64,000 bases of DNA from Hippophae tibetana. Lineage: Eukaryota > Streptophyta > Magnoliopsida > Rosales > Elaeagnaceae. The position numbers and the translations under genes were made by a program. The DNA lies in the NCBI GenBank assembly GCA_037013495.1, contig CM072811.1:42725452-42789451 (forward strand), in the 5' to 3' direction. Under the pieces are notes generated by a model. The model was not told the DNA's origin. It worked only from the letters and a program-made list of their open reading frames with translations, and ran no database searches. Shown here piece after piece: positions 46,260 to 57,023 of this stretch; positions within the stretch are counted from its first letter, which is position 1; each line of letters starts with the position of its first letter.

Positions 46260-46969
46260 CAAGATGGCCCATGATGACAAATATTTCCGACATCGTCTGA
46301 TTATCATATTCATGATAAGGTGATTAGCTTCCTAGTTGAAATTGAGGCCTCCTCTATATATAAATATATAGATATATTTTACTGCTTTTAAATTTACTTA
46401 AGATTAATAGGTTCATGTAATTCCCATCAATATTTTTATTTTAAATTAAACCCCAACTTGAGATTTAATAATATTCTCATCATACGTATTAGATTAAGGG
46501 TTTCAACTGAATTTAATATTTAAGAATCACTTTACTTATATTATGAGAATATTTTAGTAAGTTTATTTTTATAATAAATATTTAGGACTCTTTAATAAAA
46601 TTAGATAACATTTTAGTAACTTATTAAATAATATAATATTATTTTATTAATAAAAATTTATAATATGATAATAAAATATATTTAATGAGATAAATTTATT
46701 ATTTTAAAACTTTTATTCCTTTCTACTCTTTCCTTCTTTTATGGTTCAATTTTTGCTCCATTTTTTTAATCTATAAATCTAAAAATATTAATATTTTTTA
46801 TAGATTTTTTTATTAATCTTCTTATTATCTCTATAGTTAAAAAAAACAGACTGTTATTTACCTGCTATCATAGCTAAAAAAAGTGGCTAGTATATTGTAG
46901 GTAACTTCCTTTTATTGAGAATATTAACAGAATAAAATATGAAAAAATAAAGAAAATATAACTAAAAAA
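46260..46969. other. AT-rich stretch, no gene seen
   Basis: Nothing recognisable between the ATT microsatellite and the 5' LTR of element H. Confidence 0.5.
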
Positions 46970-47547
46970 TGTGGAAAATAAACTCAAATAAAAAAACGGA
47001 CAGATTTTAAGACAGTATTGAATGAGGAATTGAAGTGGCAATTCCAGATCATTTTGAGCAAATGAAGAGTCTAATTCGTGTGTTTTTAAGTCTAGTTTTT
47101 AATGGTGAAGGTTTCAGGTCATTTGGTATTACCTACAATAAGTTATGGAAGTTTTAGCAAGGAAGGGTCAGAATTTACTAAAAACGGACAGACAGTATTG
47201 AATGAGGAATTGAAGGGGCAATTCCAGATCGTTATGAGCAAATGAAAAGTCTAATTCGTGTGTTTTTAAGTCTAGTTTTTAATGGTGAAGGTTTCAGGTC
47301 ATTTGGTATTACCTACAATAAGTTATGGAAGTTTTAGTAAGGAAGGGTCAGAATTTACTGTTTTGTTTAAAGCTGTTTTTTTTTTAATACGAATTTTAAG
47401 AGTCTTGTTTAGGTCTATAAATAGAGTTGTATTCTTTTGTAAGTAGGCAAGAAGAGAGAAATAAAAAAGAGTGTTTGATTAGTAGAAAAGAAAAAAAATT
47501 GTTTTTGTCTCTCTTCTCTCCACCAAAATAGTTATAAAATATCAACA
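46970..47547 (+). repeat. Element H 5' LTR (578 bp) with internal tandem duplication
   Basis: Begins TGTGGAAAATAAACTC and ends TATCAACA. The U3 part consists of two tandem copies of a roughly 180-188-bp unit (about 46993-47179 and 47180-47359); the second copy lacks about 8 bp (GATTTTAA-like). A TATA box lies at 47416-47424. Confidence 0.96.
47416..47424 (+). promoter_or_regulatory. Element H LTR TATA box
   Basis: TATAAATAG, about 130 bp before the end of the 5' LTR, the expected U3/R promoter position. The same sequence occurs in the 3' LTR. Confidence 0.7.
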
Positions 47548-47550
47548 AAT

Positions 47551-47562
47551 TGGTATCAGAGC
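47551..47562 (+). promoter_or_regulatory. Element H primer binding site (tRNA-iMet)
   Basis: TGGTATCAGAGC, three bases inside the LTR end and two bases before the start codon. Confidence 0.95.
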
Positions 47563-47564
47563 CG

Positions 47565-50500
47565 ATGGCGAATGTGATGGGACAAATGCCGCTACCACGA
47601 CTAACGAAGGCGAACTACGAGAACTGGAGCATTCAAATGAAAGCTCTTCTCGGATCGCAAGATGCGTGGGAGGTGGTCGAAGAAGGTTTCAAAGAACCAA
47701 CAAATACCACGGGATATACGGCGGCTCAAAACAAGGCGTTGAAAGAGGAGCGATCAAAGGATAAGGCGGCACTATACATGTTGTTCCGAGCCGTTGACGA
47801 GTCGGGCTTTGAGAAGATTGCCGAGGCAACTACTTCAAAAAAAGCGTGGGACATTTTAGAAAAAGTGTTCAAAGGAGCCGACCGAGTAAAGCAAGTAAGA
47901 CTCCAAACTCTACGCGGTGAATTGGAGAGTATGAAGATGAAGATGTCAGAAGGTGTATCCGACTACATCTCGCGTGTGCAAACAGTGGTGAATCAACTAA
48001 AACGAAATGGAGAAATTCTAACTGATGCAAGAGTGGTGGAGAAAATTTTGCGGTCATTAACCGAGAATTTTGAGAATGTCGTTTGTGCAATTGAGGAGTC
48101 GAAAAATCTGGAGGAGATGACCCTTGATGATCTCGCTGGTTCTCTTGAGGCGCATGAACAGCGGAAGAAGAAGAAGAAGAAGAACGAGTCGCTTGAGGAA
48201 GCACTGCAAGCCAAGGTATCTATCAAAGATGAAAAGGTACTCTATACTCAAAACTTTCGTGGTAGAGGGCGCGGCCGTGGAGGTCGCAGTAATGGTCGCG
48301 GTGGTGGAGGCCGCGGTCGAGATGCACACTATGAGGAGAAGGGGCAGTCAAGCCAACAAAATTGGCGAGGTAGAGGACGTGGTCATGGGAGAGGCGGCCG
48401 GTCAAATCATTCAAATGTTGAGTGCTACAACTGTGGCAAGCATGGGCACTACGCAAAAGAGTGCAAATCAAATATCGAATGCTATAATTGTGGCAAGCAT
48501 GGGCACTATGCAAAGGAGTGCTATTCTGAGAAAAAGGTAGAAGAAAACGCGAATCTAGTCGCGAAAGAGGAGACAAGAGAAGATGGTGTTCTCATGATGG
48601 CCTACAAAAATACCATTCTCGACAGTGACACGGTGTGGTATCTCGATACCGGCGCTAGTAATCATATGTGCGGGCACAAACACCTCTTTGTGGAGATGCA
48701 AGAGATAGAGGTTGGGCACGTGTCATTTGGAGATGCGTCAAAGATTCAAGTGAAAGGTCAAGGTACAATATCATATTTGCAAAAGAATGGTTTAAAGGGA
48801 TTAATTGAGAATGTTTATTATGTACCTGATCTCAAGAGCAACATCCTGAGCATGGGACAACTCATGGAGAAAGGATACTCGGTGTTTATGAAAAATCGAG
48901 TATTACAACTGAAAGATAAGAAAGAGCGAGTAATAGCACGAGTTGAGATGGCGAAGAATCGAATGTACAAAATCAACCTGTGTTATGTGCGAGAAAGGTG
49001 TTTGCGAGTTAATGTAGAAGACAAGGCGTTCCTGTGGCATTTGCGATATGGTCATTTGCACTATGGTGGTTTACAAAAATTGTCGAAGAAAGGAATGGTA
49101 CATGGGTTACCCGAGATTGACTACATCGAGAATTTTTGCGAGGAGTGTGTACTCGGGAAGCACTCGAGACACTCATTTCAGAAGAAGGCAGAATACCGAA
49201 CAACAGATCATCTCGCATTAATACATACCGACATTTGTGGGCCAATCACTCCTGAGTCATTCAGCGGTAAAAAATATTTCATTACTTTTATCGATGACTA
49301 TTCCAGAAAGACTTGGGTTTATTTCCTGAAAGAAAAATCTGAAGCATTCGAAATGTTTAAAAAGTTCAAAGTAATGGTAGAGAAGGCAACTGGCAAGTTT
49401 ATTAGAGCTCTACGTTCTGATCGAGGTGGCGAATACAACTCGACAGAATTTGTGAGATACTGCGCAGAACATGGAATAAGAAGGTTCCTAACCGCACCGT
49501 ACTCTCCTCAACAAAATGGTGTGGCAGAGAGAAAGAATCGGACCATTCTCGACATGGTTCGATCAATGCTGAAAAGTAAGAAGTTGCCAAAAGAATTTTG
49601 GGCGGAAGCTGTGCAATGCGCAATTTATGTGCAAAACCGATGTCCACATGCGAGTTTAGAAGATAAAACTCCACAAGAAAATTGGAGTGGTAGAAAGCCG
49701 ACAGTCTCACACTTCAGAATATTCGGTAGTGTGGCTTATGCACACGTACCGGATCAGCGAAGAACAAAGCTAGAAGATAAGAGCAAGAAATTTGTGTTCA
49801 TTGGTTATGACGAGAAGACTAAAGGTTTCAAGCTTCTCGATCCAATAAATGAGAAGGTAATAATAAGTCGAGATGTTAAGGTGAATGAAGCAAGCGAGTG
49901 GGACTGGAAAAACTCTTCCGAGGTGATAGTAGAAAGGGGAGAATCATCAACCACATCAACAACAAACCTCGAGATCGAGATAGCAAGAAGCCCTCAAACA
50001 ACTGATAATGAGGAAGAGCCAAGACAACCAAAAATGCGAAGCATGCAAGATTTGTACGACTCAACAAGTGAGGTACATTTAATTTGTCTTTTGGTGGATG
50101 CCGAAATAATTACATTTGAAGAAGCAGTACGGAATGAGAAGTGGCAAGCAGCCATGGATGAAGAAATAAAAGCAATTGAGCGAAACCGAACTTGGGAGTT
50201 GGTTGAATTACCAAAAGGATGTCAGCCCATAGGAGTAAAATGGGTATACAAAAAGAAGATGAATGCTCAAGGCGAGATAGAGCGGTACAAGGCAAGGCTA
50301 GTTGCAAAGGGCTATCGACAAAAGGCGGGGATAGACTATGATGAAGTCTTTGCCCCAGTTACAAGAATGGAGACGATTCGCCTTCTCATTGCTCAAGCAG
50401 CTCAATTCAAATGGAAAATTTTTCAAATGGATGTCAAATCAGCTTTTTTGAATGGTGTGCTAGAAGAAGAGGTGTATGTAGAGCAACCACCCGGGTACAC

Positions 50501-51674
50501 AAAAATTGGGGAAGAAAAGAAGGTGCTGAAATTGAAGAAGGCACTTTATGGACTAAAGCAAGCACCTCGAGCTTGGAATACCCGCATCGACACTTACTTC
50601 AAGAAGAATGGGTTTACTCAATGCCCATATGAACATGCTTTGTACGTGAAGAAAGAAGAAGGTAACTTGTTGTTTGTAGCTCTTTATGTTGATGATCTTA
50701 TATTCATAGGGAATAATGAGGAGATGATAAAAGATTTTAAAGAGGCTATGACTCGGGAGTTCGAAATGACAGATTTGGGTTTGATGAAATATTTCCTTGG
50801 TCTGGAGGTTAGACAAGAAAATACTGGGATTTTTGTATCACAAGAAACATATGCAAAAGAAATTCTAAAAAGGAACAAAATGGAGAAGTGCAACCCGGTA
50901 TTGACACCAATGGAACCTGGGGCTAAACTTTCTAAGTTTGACGGTGGAGAACGAGTAGATGCGACCAAATACCGAAGTTTGGTGGGAAGTCTGCGTTATC
51001 TCACATGCACGAGACCAGACATATCTTACAGTGTTGGAGTGGTAAGTCGGTTCATGGAAGAACCAGTCTATACACATTGGAAAGCATTGAAGAGAATTCT
51101 GCGATATATTCGAAGTACAGAATCACTCGGATTATTTTTCTCGAGAACAGAAGAGTATAAACTGGTGGGATACTCTGATAGTGACTGGTGCGGAGACATA
51201 GATGATCGAAAGAGTACATTGGGATACGTATTCTTTATGGGAGACACAGTGTTCACATGGATGTCGAAAAAACAACCCATCGTGACACTCTCGACATGCG
51301 AAGCAGAATATGTGGCAGCATCATGGTGTGTGCGACATGCAGTTTGGCTAAGGAAACTTTTAAGCGAGTTGAATCTCAGACAAGAAGAAGCAACCGAGAT
51401 CCGAGTTGATAGCAGGTCGGCAATTGAACTCGCAAAGAATCCAGTACATCACGAAAGGAGCAAGCATATCGATGTGAAATTTCATTTCATTCGAGAACAA
51501 ATCCGGGAAGGGAGTGTGAAGTTGAATCATGTAGCGAGTCATGATCAAGTAGCCGACATGTTCACAAAGCCGTTACCCACGGTTTTGCTGGATAAATGCA
51601 AGATGGCAGTAGGCATGAAGGATGGAAGAAATTTGAGTTTAAGGGAGGAATTTGTGGAAAATAAACTCAAATAA
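47565..51674 (+). CDS. Gag-Pol polyprotein of copia element H, 1369 aa
   Basis: One polyprotein to be cut by its own protease into gag, protease, integrase and RT-RNase H, which copy and insert the element. Start: the ATG at 47565 (MANVMGQMPLPRL); an in-frame TTG lies within the primer site and is not a start. Gag (1-340) has LTKANYENWSIQMKALLGSQ and, near 240-280, an Arg/Gly-rich RNA-binding stretch. Two zinc knuckles CYNCGKHGHYAKEC stand at 287-300 and 306-319. Protease active site DTGAS is at 361. Integrase triad D556, D619, E655 (DD35E). RT has YVDD near 1043 and VKSAFLNG earlier. RNase H has YSDSDW near 1205. The stop lies 21 bases inside the 3' LTR. No internal stop or shift. Confidence 0.96.
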   Translation: MANVMGQMPLPRLTKANYENWSIQMKALLGSQDAWEVVEEGFKEPTNTTGYTAAQNKALKEERSKDKAALYMLFRAVDESGFEKIAEATTSKKAWDILEKVFKGADRVKQVRLQTLRGELESMKMKMSEGVSDYISRVQTVVNQLKRNGEILTDARVVEKILRSLTENFENVVCAIEESKNLEEMTLDDLAGSLEAHEQRKKKKKKNESLEEALQAKVSIKDEKVLYTQNFRGRGRGRGGRSNGRGGGGRGRDAHYEEKGQSSQQNWRGRGRGHGRGGRSNHSNVECYNCGKHGHYAKECKSNIECYNCGKHGHYAKECYSEKKVEENANLVAKEETREDGVLMMAYKNTILDSDTVWYLDTGASNHMCGHKHLFVEMQEIEVGHVSFGDASKIQVKGQGTISYLQKNGLKGLIENVYYVPDLKSNILSMGQLMEKGYSVFMKNRVLQLKDKKERVIARVEMAKNRMYKINLCYVRERCLRVNVEDKAFLWHLRYGHLHYGGLQKLSKKGMVHGLPEIDYIENFCEECVLGKHSRHSFQKKAEYRTTDHLALIHTDICGPITPESFSGKKYFITFIDDYSRKTWVYFLKEKSEAFEMFKKFKVMVEKATGKFIRALRSDRGGEYNSTEFVRYCAEHGIRRFLTAPYSPQQNGVAERKNRTILDMVRSMLKSKKLPKEFWAEAVQCAIYVQNRCPHASLEDKTPQENWSGRKPTVSHFRIFGSVAYAHVPDQRRTKLEDKSKKFVFIGYDEKTKGFKLLDPINEKVIISRDVKVNEASEWDWKNSSEVIVERGESSTTSTTNLEIEIARSPQTTDNEEEPRQPKMRSMQDLYDSTSEVHLICLLVDAEIITFEEAVRNEKWQAAMDEEIKAIERNRTWELVELPKGCQPIGVKWVYKKKMNAQGEIERYKARLVAKGYRQKAGIDYDEVFAPVTRMETIRLLIAQAAQFKWKIFQMDVKSAFLNGVLEEEVYVEQPPGYTKIGEEKKVLKLKKALYGLKQAPRAWNTRIDTYFKKNGFTQCPYEHALYVKKEEGNLLFVALYVDDLIFIGNNEEMIKDFKEAMTREFEMTDLGLMKYFLGLEVRQENTGIFVSQETYAKEILKRNKMEKCNPVLTPMEPGAKLSKFDGGERVDATKYRSLVGSLRYLTCTRPDISYSVGVVSRFMEEPVYTHWKALKRILRYIRSTESLGLFFSRTEEYKLVGYSDSDWCGDIDDRKSTLGYVFFMGDTVFTWMSKKQPIVTLSTCEAEYVAASWCVRHAVWLRKLLSELNLRQEEATEIRVDSRSAIELAKNPVHHERSKHIDVKFHFIREQIREGSVKLNHVASHDQVADMFTKPLPTVLLDKCKMAVGMKDGRNLSLREEFVENKLK

Positions 51675-52230
51675 AAAAAACGGACAGATTTTAAGACAGT
51701 ATTGAATGAGGAATTGAAGTGGCAATTCCAGATCATTTTGAGCAAATGAAGAGTCTAATTCGTGTGTTTTTAAGTCTAGTTTTTAATGGTGAAGGTTTCA
51801 GGTCATTTGGTATTACCTACAATAAGTTATGGAAGTTTTAGCAAGGAAGGGTCAGAATTTACTAAAAACGGACAGACAGTATTGAATGAGGAATTGAAGG
51901 GGCAATTCCAGATCGTTCTGAGCAAATGAAAAGTCTAATTCGTGTGTTTTTAAGTCTAGTTTTTAATGGTGAAGGTTTCAGGTCATTTGGTATTACCTAC
52001 AATAAGTTATGGAAGTTTTAGTAAGGAAGGGTCAGAATTTACTATTTTGTTTAAAGCTGTTTTTTTTTAATACGAATTTTAAGAGTCTTGTTTAGGTCTA
52101 TAAATAGAGTTGTATTCTTTTGTAAGTAGCCAAGAAGAGAGAAATAAAAAAGAGTGTTTGATTAGTAGAAAAGAAAAAAAATTGTTTTTGTCTCTCTTCT
52201 CTCCACCAAAATAGTTATAAAATATCAACA
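51653..52230 (+). repeat. Element H 3' LTR (578 bp)
   Basis: Near-identical to 46970-47547, carrying the same internal tandem duplication (about 51676-51863 and 51864-52042). The last 22 bases of the gag-pol reading frame overlap its start. Followed by the target duplication AAAAA. Confidence 0.96.
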
Positions 52231-52391
52231 AAAAATACTGATATTTTTAGCTAAAAAAATATAATCAAACTTAACTATAAAAGTGATGACTGGTATAAAA
52301 AAAGAAATTTTTTAATATGTTAAAAATATTTTATAATTTTGTCAAAAAGTATCTACTTAACATATAAAATGAGCAAAGTACACACTTACCC

Positions 52392-52780
52392 TGGCTTGGA
52401 TCATTTCCATTGTTTATTAGCCTCTCACTTCTAGCAGAACCGTTCTACTCTCCATCTCAATTTCGCTATCAAAATCTGATGAGGTGTTGACATGCATTCA
52501 AAACCTGTAAATATCATTAACTTCATCTGGGATATCTATGAACTTCTCAGTGCTTGTCTCCTGCTTAATTAACTCGTGGGGAAAGAGAGAATACAAGTCT
52601 TCAGGCTTCACTGGTTAGAAGGTCCTTAGATTCAATGGTGGAGGAGGTTTTACTGGAAGATCTGCTATTAGGTTGTACCATTTAGAAGGAATATCAATTG
52701 CGCTTTGACAGAGCTGCTATTGTTCTACTCACATTTAAAAAATTTATATGGATTCTATTGAGTGGAAATGATCCAAGCCA
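52392..52780 (-). pseudogene. Type-2 tryptophan synthase beta fragment in inverted repeats
   Basis: Translation of the minus strand at 52503-52710 gives IDIPSKWYNLIADLPVKPPP, LNLRTF-stop-PVKPEDLYSLFP and HELIKQETSTEKFIDIPDEV, then NDIYRF. This matches the N-terminal part of the TrpB2 (type-2 tryptophan synthase beta-like) enzyme, upstream of its PLP-binding core. It carries one in-frame stop (TAG where E is expected) and breaks off after DIYR. An 18-bp perfect inverted repeat, TGGCTTGGATCATTTCCA, encloses it (52392-52409 and 52763-52780). It is a gene fragment, perhaps carried by a small terminal-inverted-repeat element. Confidence 0.7.
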
Positions 52781-54333
52781 TGTCTTTTCTATTCATCTTT
52801 TGAGCCTTAATTCATAAAAAATATAATTGAAATTGAAAAATTAAATAATTAAAATAAAATATAAATAATAAAATAAGTTAACTATCTATGAAATTATTAA
52901 AAATAATTGCATATTTATATTTATTCAAACAATATCATGAGTGCATGGATGAAAATTTTGATAGTTTTTATATGTATTTCTTAGTATTTTTTTATTAAAC
53001 GTTTTCTACAGTATTGTGATAATTTTTGGTCCATTTAATTTTTACCTCCAGCAAATTAAGTACACATGATTTGGCCAATTAAAAAAAACTAGGGCTAAAT
53101 TTCATGAAAAGATTCATGATATATATTTATTTTTATAAATTATGTTTACCAGTTGCCTATTTATTATAAGCCACACGTTTAATTTAGTTATTAATATTAA
53201 ATAAAAAAATTAATTTATTATTTTAAATATTTTTTTATTAAAATTCATTATTTTATTATTGAATTATCTTTTAATAAATTAATTTGACCAAAAATTAACA
53301 AATTAGTCAAATTGATCGAAATGTTTAAATCACTTGCATAAAACGTTAATTTATAAGAATTTATTGTAAATAAGATAATGTAATTATAACATATTTTGTA
53401 TACATGACTTAAATTTTTTAATCAAATTGATAATCTTTTATTAAAATAATTAATTAAAAGATATTTAATAATATAAATAATCAATTAAAACAAAAAATAA
53501 TTAATTAAATATATTTATATAACATTAATAATTAAATAAACATTTACAATTTATCTTATACATATTAATTTTGTTAGCTAGTTATCATAGATTGAAAAAT
53601 TTCAATATATCCTAATATATCGGAGATAATATCGAATATTCGTTAGGTTTGATATTTATATGACTATATAGTATTATTTTAATAAAATTATGACATTATC
53701 AAATATCTTAGATATTTTGGGGATATTATCCTTAATATAAATATATTAATTTCTACAACATAAGTTTTGTAAAAAAAATTTGGATATTATCCACAATATT
53801 ATTAATTCCTTTTTACAATTTATGCAGTATAATTTTTAGAGTTTTTTTCTAAGTTGAATGAAACGTTATAGACAAAAAAGTTATTTTAAATATTTTTTTT
53901 AGAATAAATTATATTTTGATGTGCTTCTTGTAACTTGAAATGAGATATGTGTGAGTCATATTGTCAAACCATTATGTGAACCACAAATATATTTTTGGGT
54001 GATTTTATAAGATAATTCTTTTCATGAAAGTAATCTTGGTGAATCGTTAGGTGATGAAAAGGAACAGAGAGATAACGATGAGTTTGATAGTTCAAAAAGC
54101 GATAGTAATGATGGAGATAAAGGAATATATTCTACAATAATTGACTTTTCAATCCATTCTATTATGAAACTAATTATACCCATGACATACAAGATGATGA
54201 CTACAATGTAAAGCTACTAATATAGAAATATATGATATTGGAAAGGAATACACTAAAAGACATCATAAAAGATAAGATAATATGCTAGAATTAAATGGGG
54301 AAACTATGATGTACCTTTACCTTTAATGAACAT
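52781..54333. other. Intergenic, no clear gene
   Basis: AT-rich. An acidic frame at about 54027-54170 reads HESNLGESLGDEKEQRDNDE and SSKSDSNDGDKGIY but continues into stops; it may be a relic of unknown type. Confidence 0.45.
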
Positions 54334-54719
54334 TGTTGGGATATATGGATTGACCTGAAGCCCGACTCATCTAACAGCCCAAGTCTAAGAAACAACACGA
54401 GCCACAAGACAAGTCATTCCAAAGGATTTGTATGTGCCCGTGCTCACAACACACCAATGGGAGAGACCAGTCCAAAGGAGCTTTGGTATCTATAAGGTCA
54501 ACCACCATCTCAAGCTATGAGTGGTCGACCTCAGATCATAAATATGTTTACTTTTTGCCTTTACACCCCCTAACATCTTTAGATGTGTATACTTTATGTA
54601 ATCGACACATGTACATATAATACTATAAATAGATGGACTCTCAATGGGATCAACTGATTCCATCAATCACTCTGACCTTTCTTTAACTTCTCTCTCTATA
54701 AATGGGACCAATCCCAACA
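54334..54719. mobile_element. Solo LTR (386 bp) with target duplication
   Basis: The sequence begins TGTTGGGAT and ends ATCCCAACA, a 9-bp inverted repeat typical of LTR ends, and is flanked on both sides by AACAT (54329-54333 and 54720-54724). A TATAAATAG lies at about 54636. No internal retroelement domains are present, so this is a solo LTR left by recombination between two LTRs. Its family is unknown. Confidence 0.9.
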
Positions 54720-55011
54720 AACATTTATATAAATAAAACTGGTCTTTTTAAGTAACATAGGTATACATAATGCTTATGAAATATTTGAAAATCTTCCATA
54801 ATAATTTACAAATTAATTGGTTAACACATACTTTGTTCTTCATGGATAAACAATAAGAAAATACCGAATAACATACTCATGATATCTTAATCAAAATATT
54901 CAAACAATCCCTAAATTATGACACCAATGTTGCTTGAATTAAGATTGTATGGAATTTAACTCAAAATCAATTTAGATGTAGTTATAGCATAATTTCTTAA
55001 TTTTTAAGCTA

Positions 55012-55314
55012 ATGACTACCATTTGGTATGCTTTTTTAGGACTTTCACTCATCCCAAAAGACAATGTTACCTTGTCAGTCATAATTGGACAAGGCATCGA
55101 CACAAGAACAATCATAGTGGACTTCCTTATTATGGACTACCTATCCTTGTACAATTGCACCCAGGGCTCTAGCTTTAACATGTCATCTCACTTTAAAGTT
55201 CCCAAAAGACATGGGAACATAAATGGTGCTTGGAGGGCAAAAAGTTGTAAGAGAATGCTATGCCACAGGGATCGGGGATCAAAGGCCATTAATTTATGTT
55301 TCTATATTTATTAA
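55012..55314 (+). pseudogene. Ty3/gypsy protease-region relic
   Basis: The frame reads FLGLSLIPKDNVTLSVIIGQ and TIIVDFLIMDYLSLYNC, then after a frame change GGQKVVRECYATGIGDQRPL. These are the words downstream of the gypsy aspartic protease active site (LPVT-G, VDFLVVD-PSAYN, AR-CY). One frameshift is needed. Only about 100 codons remain; the RT is absent. It sits about 290 bp from the solo LTR; whether they are related is not shown. Confidence 0.65.
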
Positions 55315-55319
55315 CATCT

Positions 55320-56760
55320 ATACCTTTAAATAGTATCATACAAAGGCCGTTATTTTTTGTTAATACTATTTGTCTAAATCATTTATCATGAGAATGGGAT
55401 GAGAAAGAGAAGAGGGAGAGATAATTGTTGAATTGGTAATGTGATTCTTGAAAAAGTGACTTGGTAACTTATAGGGTGGACACGGTCCTATCCGATCCTA
55501 ATTATATATATTTTGAATAAATTGAACCAAATCATTTAAAATCAATCTTGTTAAATTTGATTCCGTTAATATCATTTATAATAATAAAATTTAAATATAT
55601 AATTAAATAATTTATATTATTATAAATTGTTTAATTCTTTATTATTGACCCAAGTTTGAGTTTCGTTGTTTAATATTATTATTTATTTATTTAAGTAAAA
55701 TAAAATAAAAAACTACTTTTCAAGAACTTAGAAGAGAAAAACTAATTAATATTATACTTAATTTTTAAGTCACTAAACCATTATACTCTTAAATTATAAA
55801 ATTGTTTATTTAAGAGTAAATGATTCGGTATGGTTTCAATAATTTAAATTTTTTACGAATCAGAACCCAATCATATATAAAACTGAATTAGATTATTAGG
55901 CACAGTTTTCATTTTTCAATTCGTTCTGATTATTAGGTTTTTTTATCCTGTCCTAGTAACTTAATTATTAATAAAAATAAGATTGATACATTAATTATAA
56001 TAAAGATTACAAATGGAACAAAATAGCTTTATGTGATTGTAACCACATGCCTCACATTTGTTGTATTTTTTTTAGGGCAATTTTGACATTTCAAAAATTT
56101 TAAAATAAAACAATGAAACCAGAAAACCCTTGCAACCCCAACTCTAACCCGAAATATTACTTTATGCACCTCACCCAACCATCACAATGCCTAATCTCGA
56201 CAACGAACGCCAACCCCAACCCCTAACCCTAACGATATTGATTTTACTGGAAACAACCCCACAACCCATTTTGGTAAAAAAAGGGAAACACAAACTAGAA
56301 AAATAAAACATAAAAATACCTTAAAAAAATGAAACTAGAAAAATTATACAGAAACAAAAATTAAAAAAGAAAAATAGATAGGAGGGAGGGAGGGAAAAAT
56401 GAAAACATAAATTGAAAATATGGGGCAGGGGATAGAGGAGGGTTGAATTTAATGGTGGAATGAGAGGGACTAAGAAAGTGAGGCTGATTATAGAGGGAAA
56501 ATACATTTTTTTTATTCCTAAATTATCCATAATTAAAATAAGCATGTGTCATGCACATGATTCAAATATGACATTTTGTTCAATTTTCAAATTTTATGAA
56601 TTTTTCTTAACCAAAAAATTATCACAATGTCAAACTATACTTTTGTTAATTTACCATACAAGTTTGACAGCAAAACATATAGGTATTTGTGTGGGAATGA
56701 GATCACTAAATACAATATATTACATAATATTTTACACTTTATTTTATAAATAATTTTACT
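55320..56760. other. Intergenic, no gene seen
   Basis: AT-rich with no recognised gene. The open frames at 56321-56545 and 56460-56753 overlap antisense and have no motif. Confidence 0.5.
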
Positions 56761-56981
56761 AAAGATATTATTTTATAAAACAAATGATATTCACAATTTG
56801 GTAAATAAATAATTGTTTTTGAATAAAATCGTTCAAAATATATTTAATACATAAAAACATTTTTTTATCTATATAAAAATCCATATAATTTAGTTATTAA
56901 TTATTTTAACGTACATCTTAATCTAATTTAAAAATATTTAATAAAAACAAAACAAAAGCTAATTATGTGTCCAATATCATT

Positions 56982-56983
<2 letters not shown>

Positions 56984-57016
<33 letters not shown>
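56984..57016. repeat. (AT)n microsatellite
   Basis: About 16 uninterrupted AT dinucleotides in copy 1 of the triplicated block; copy 2 has a longer run at 59419-59476. Confidence 0.95.

Positions 57017-57023
<7 letters not shown>

Larger units (their letters stand above)
46970..52230 (+). mobile_element. Copia element H, complete and coding-intact
   Basis: A 5261-bp Ty1/copia retrotransposon on the plus strand. Two 578-bp LTRs (46970-47547, 51653-52230), starting TGTGG and ending CAACA, differ by about three substitutions and two one-base indels in homopolymers, by eye. The target duplication is AAAAA on both sides. A primer site (47551-47562) and a purine tract (AAGGGAGGA, about 51641-51649) are present, and one unbroken 1369-codon gag-pol frame links them. 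It has all the parts for autonomous movement and is young. Confidence 0.97.

Noticed and set aside
48124..48540. 138-aa frame overlapping gag of element H, plus several minus-strand frames at 47869-51745
   Set aside because: These are shadow frames of the intact gag-pol; the arginine-rich content simply mirrors the Gly/Arg and Lys codons of gag.
54027..54170. Acidic 50-codon frame (GDEKEQRDNDEFDSS) as a transposase tail
   Set aside because: Only low-complexity acidic residues; no transposase motif, and the frame ends in stops.
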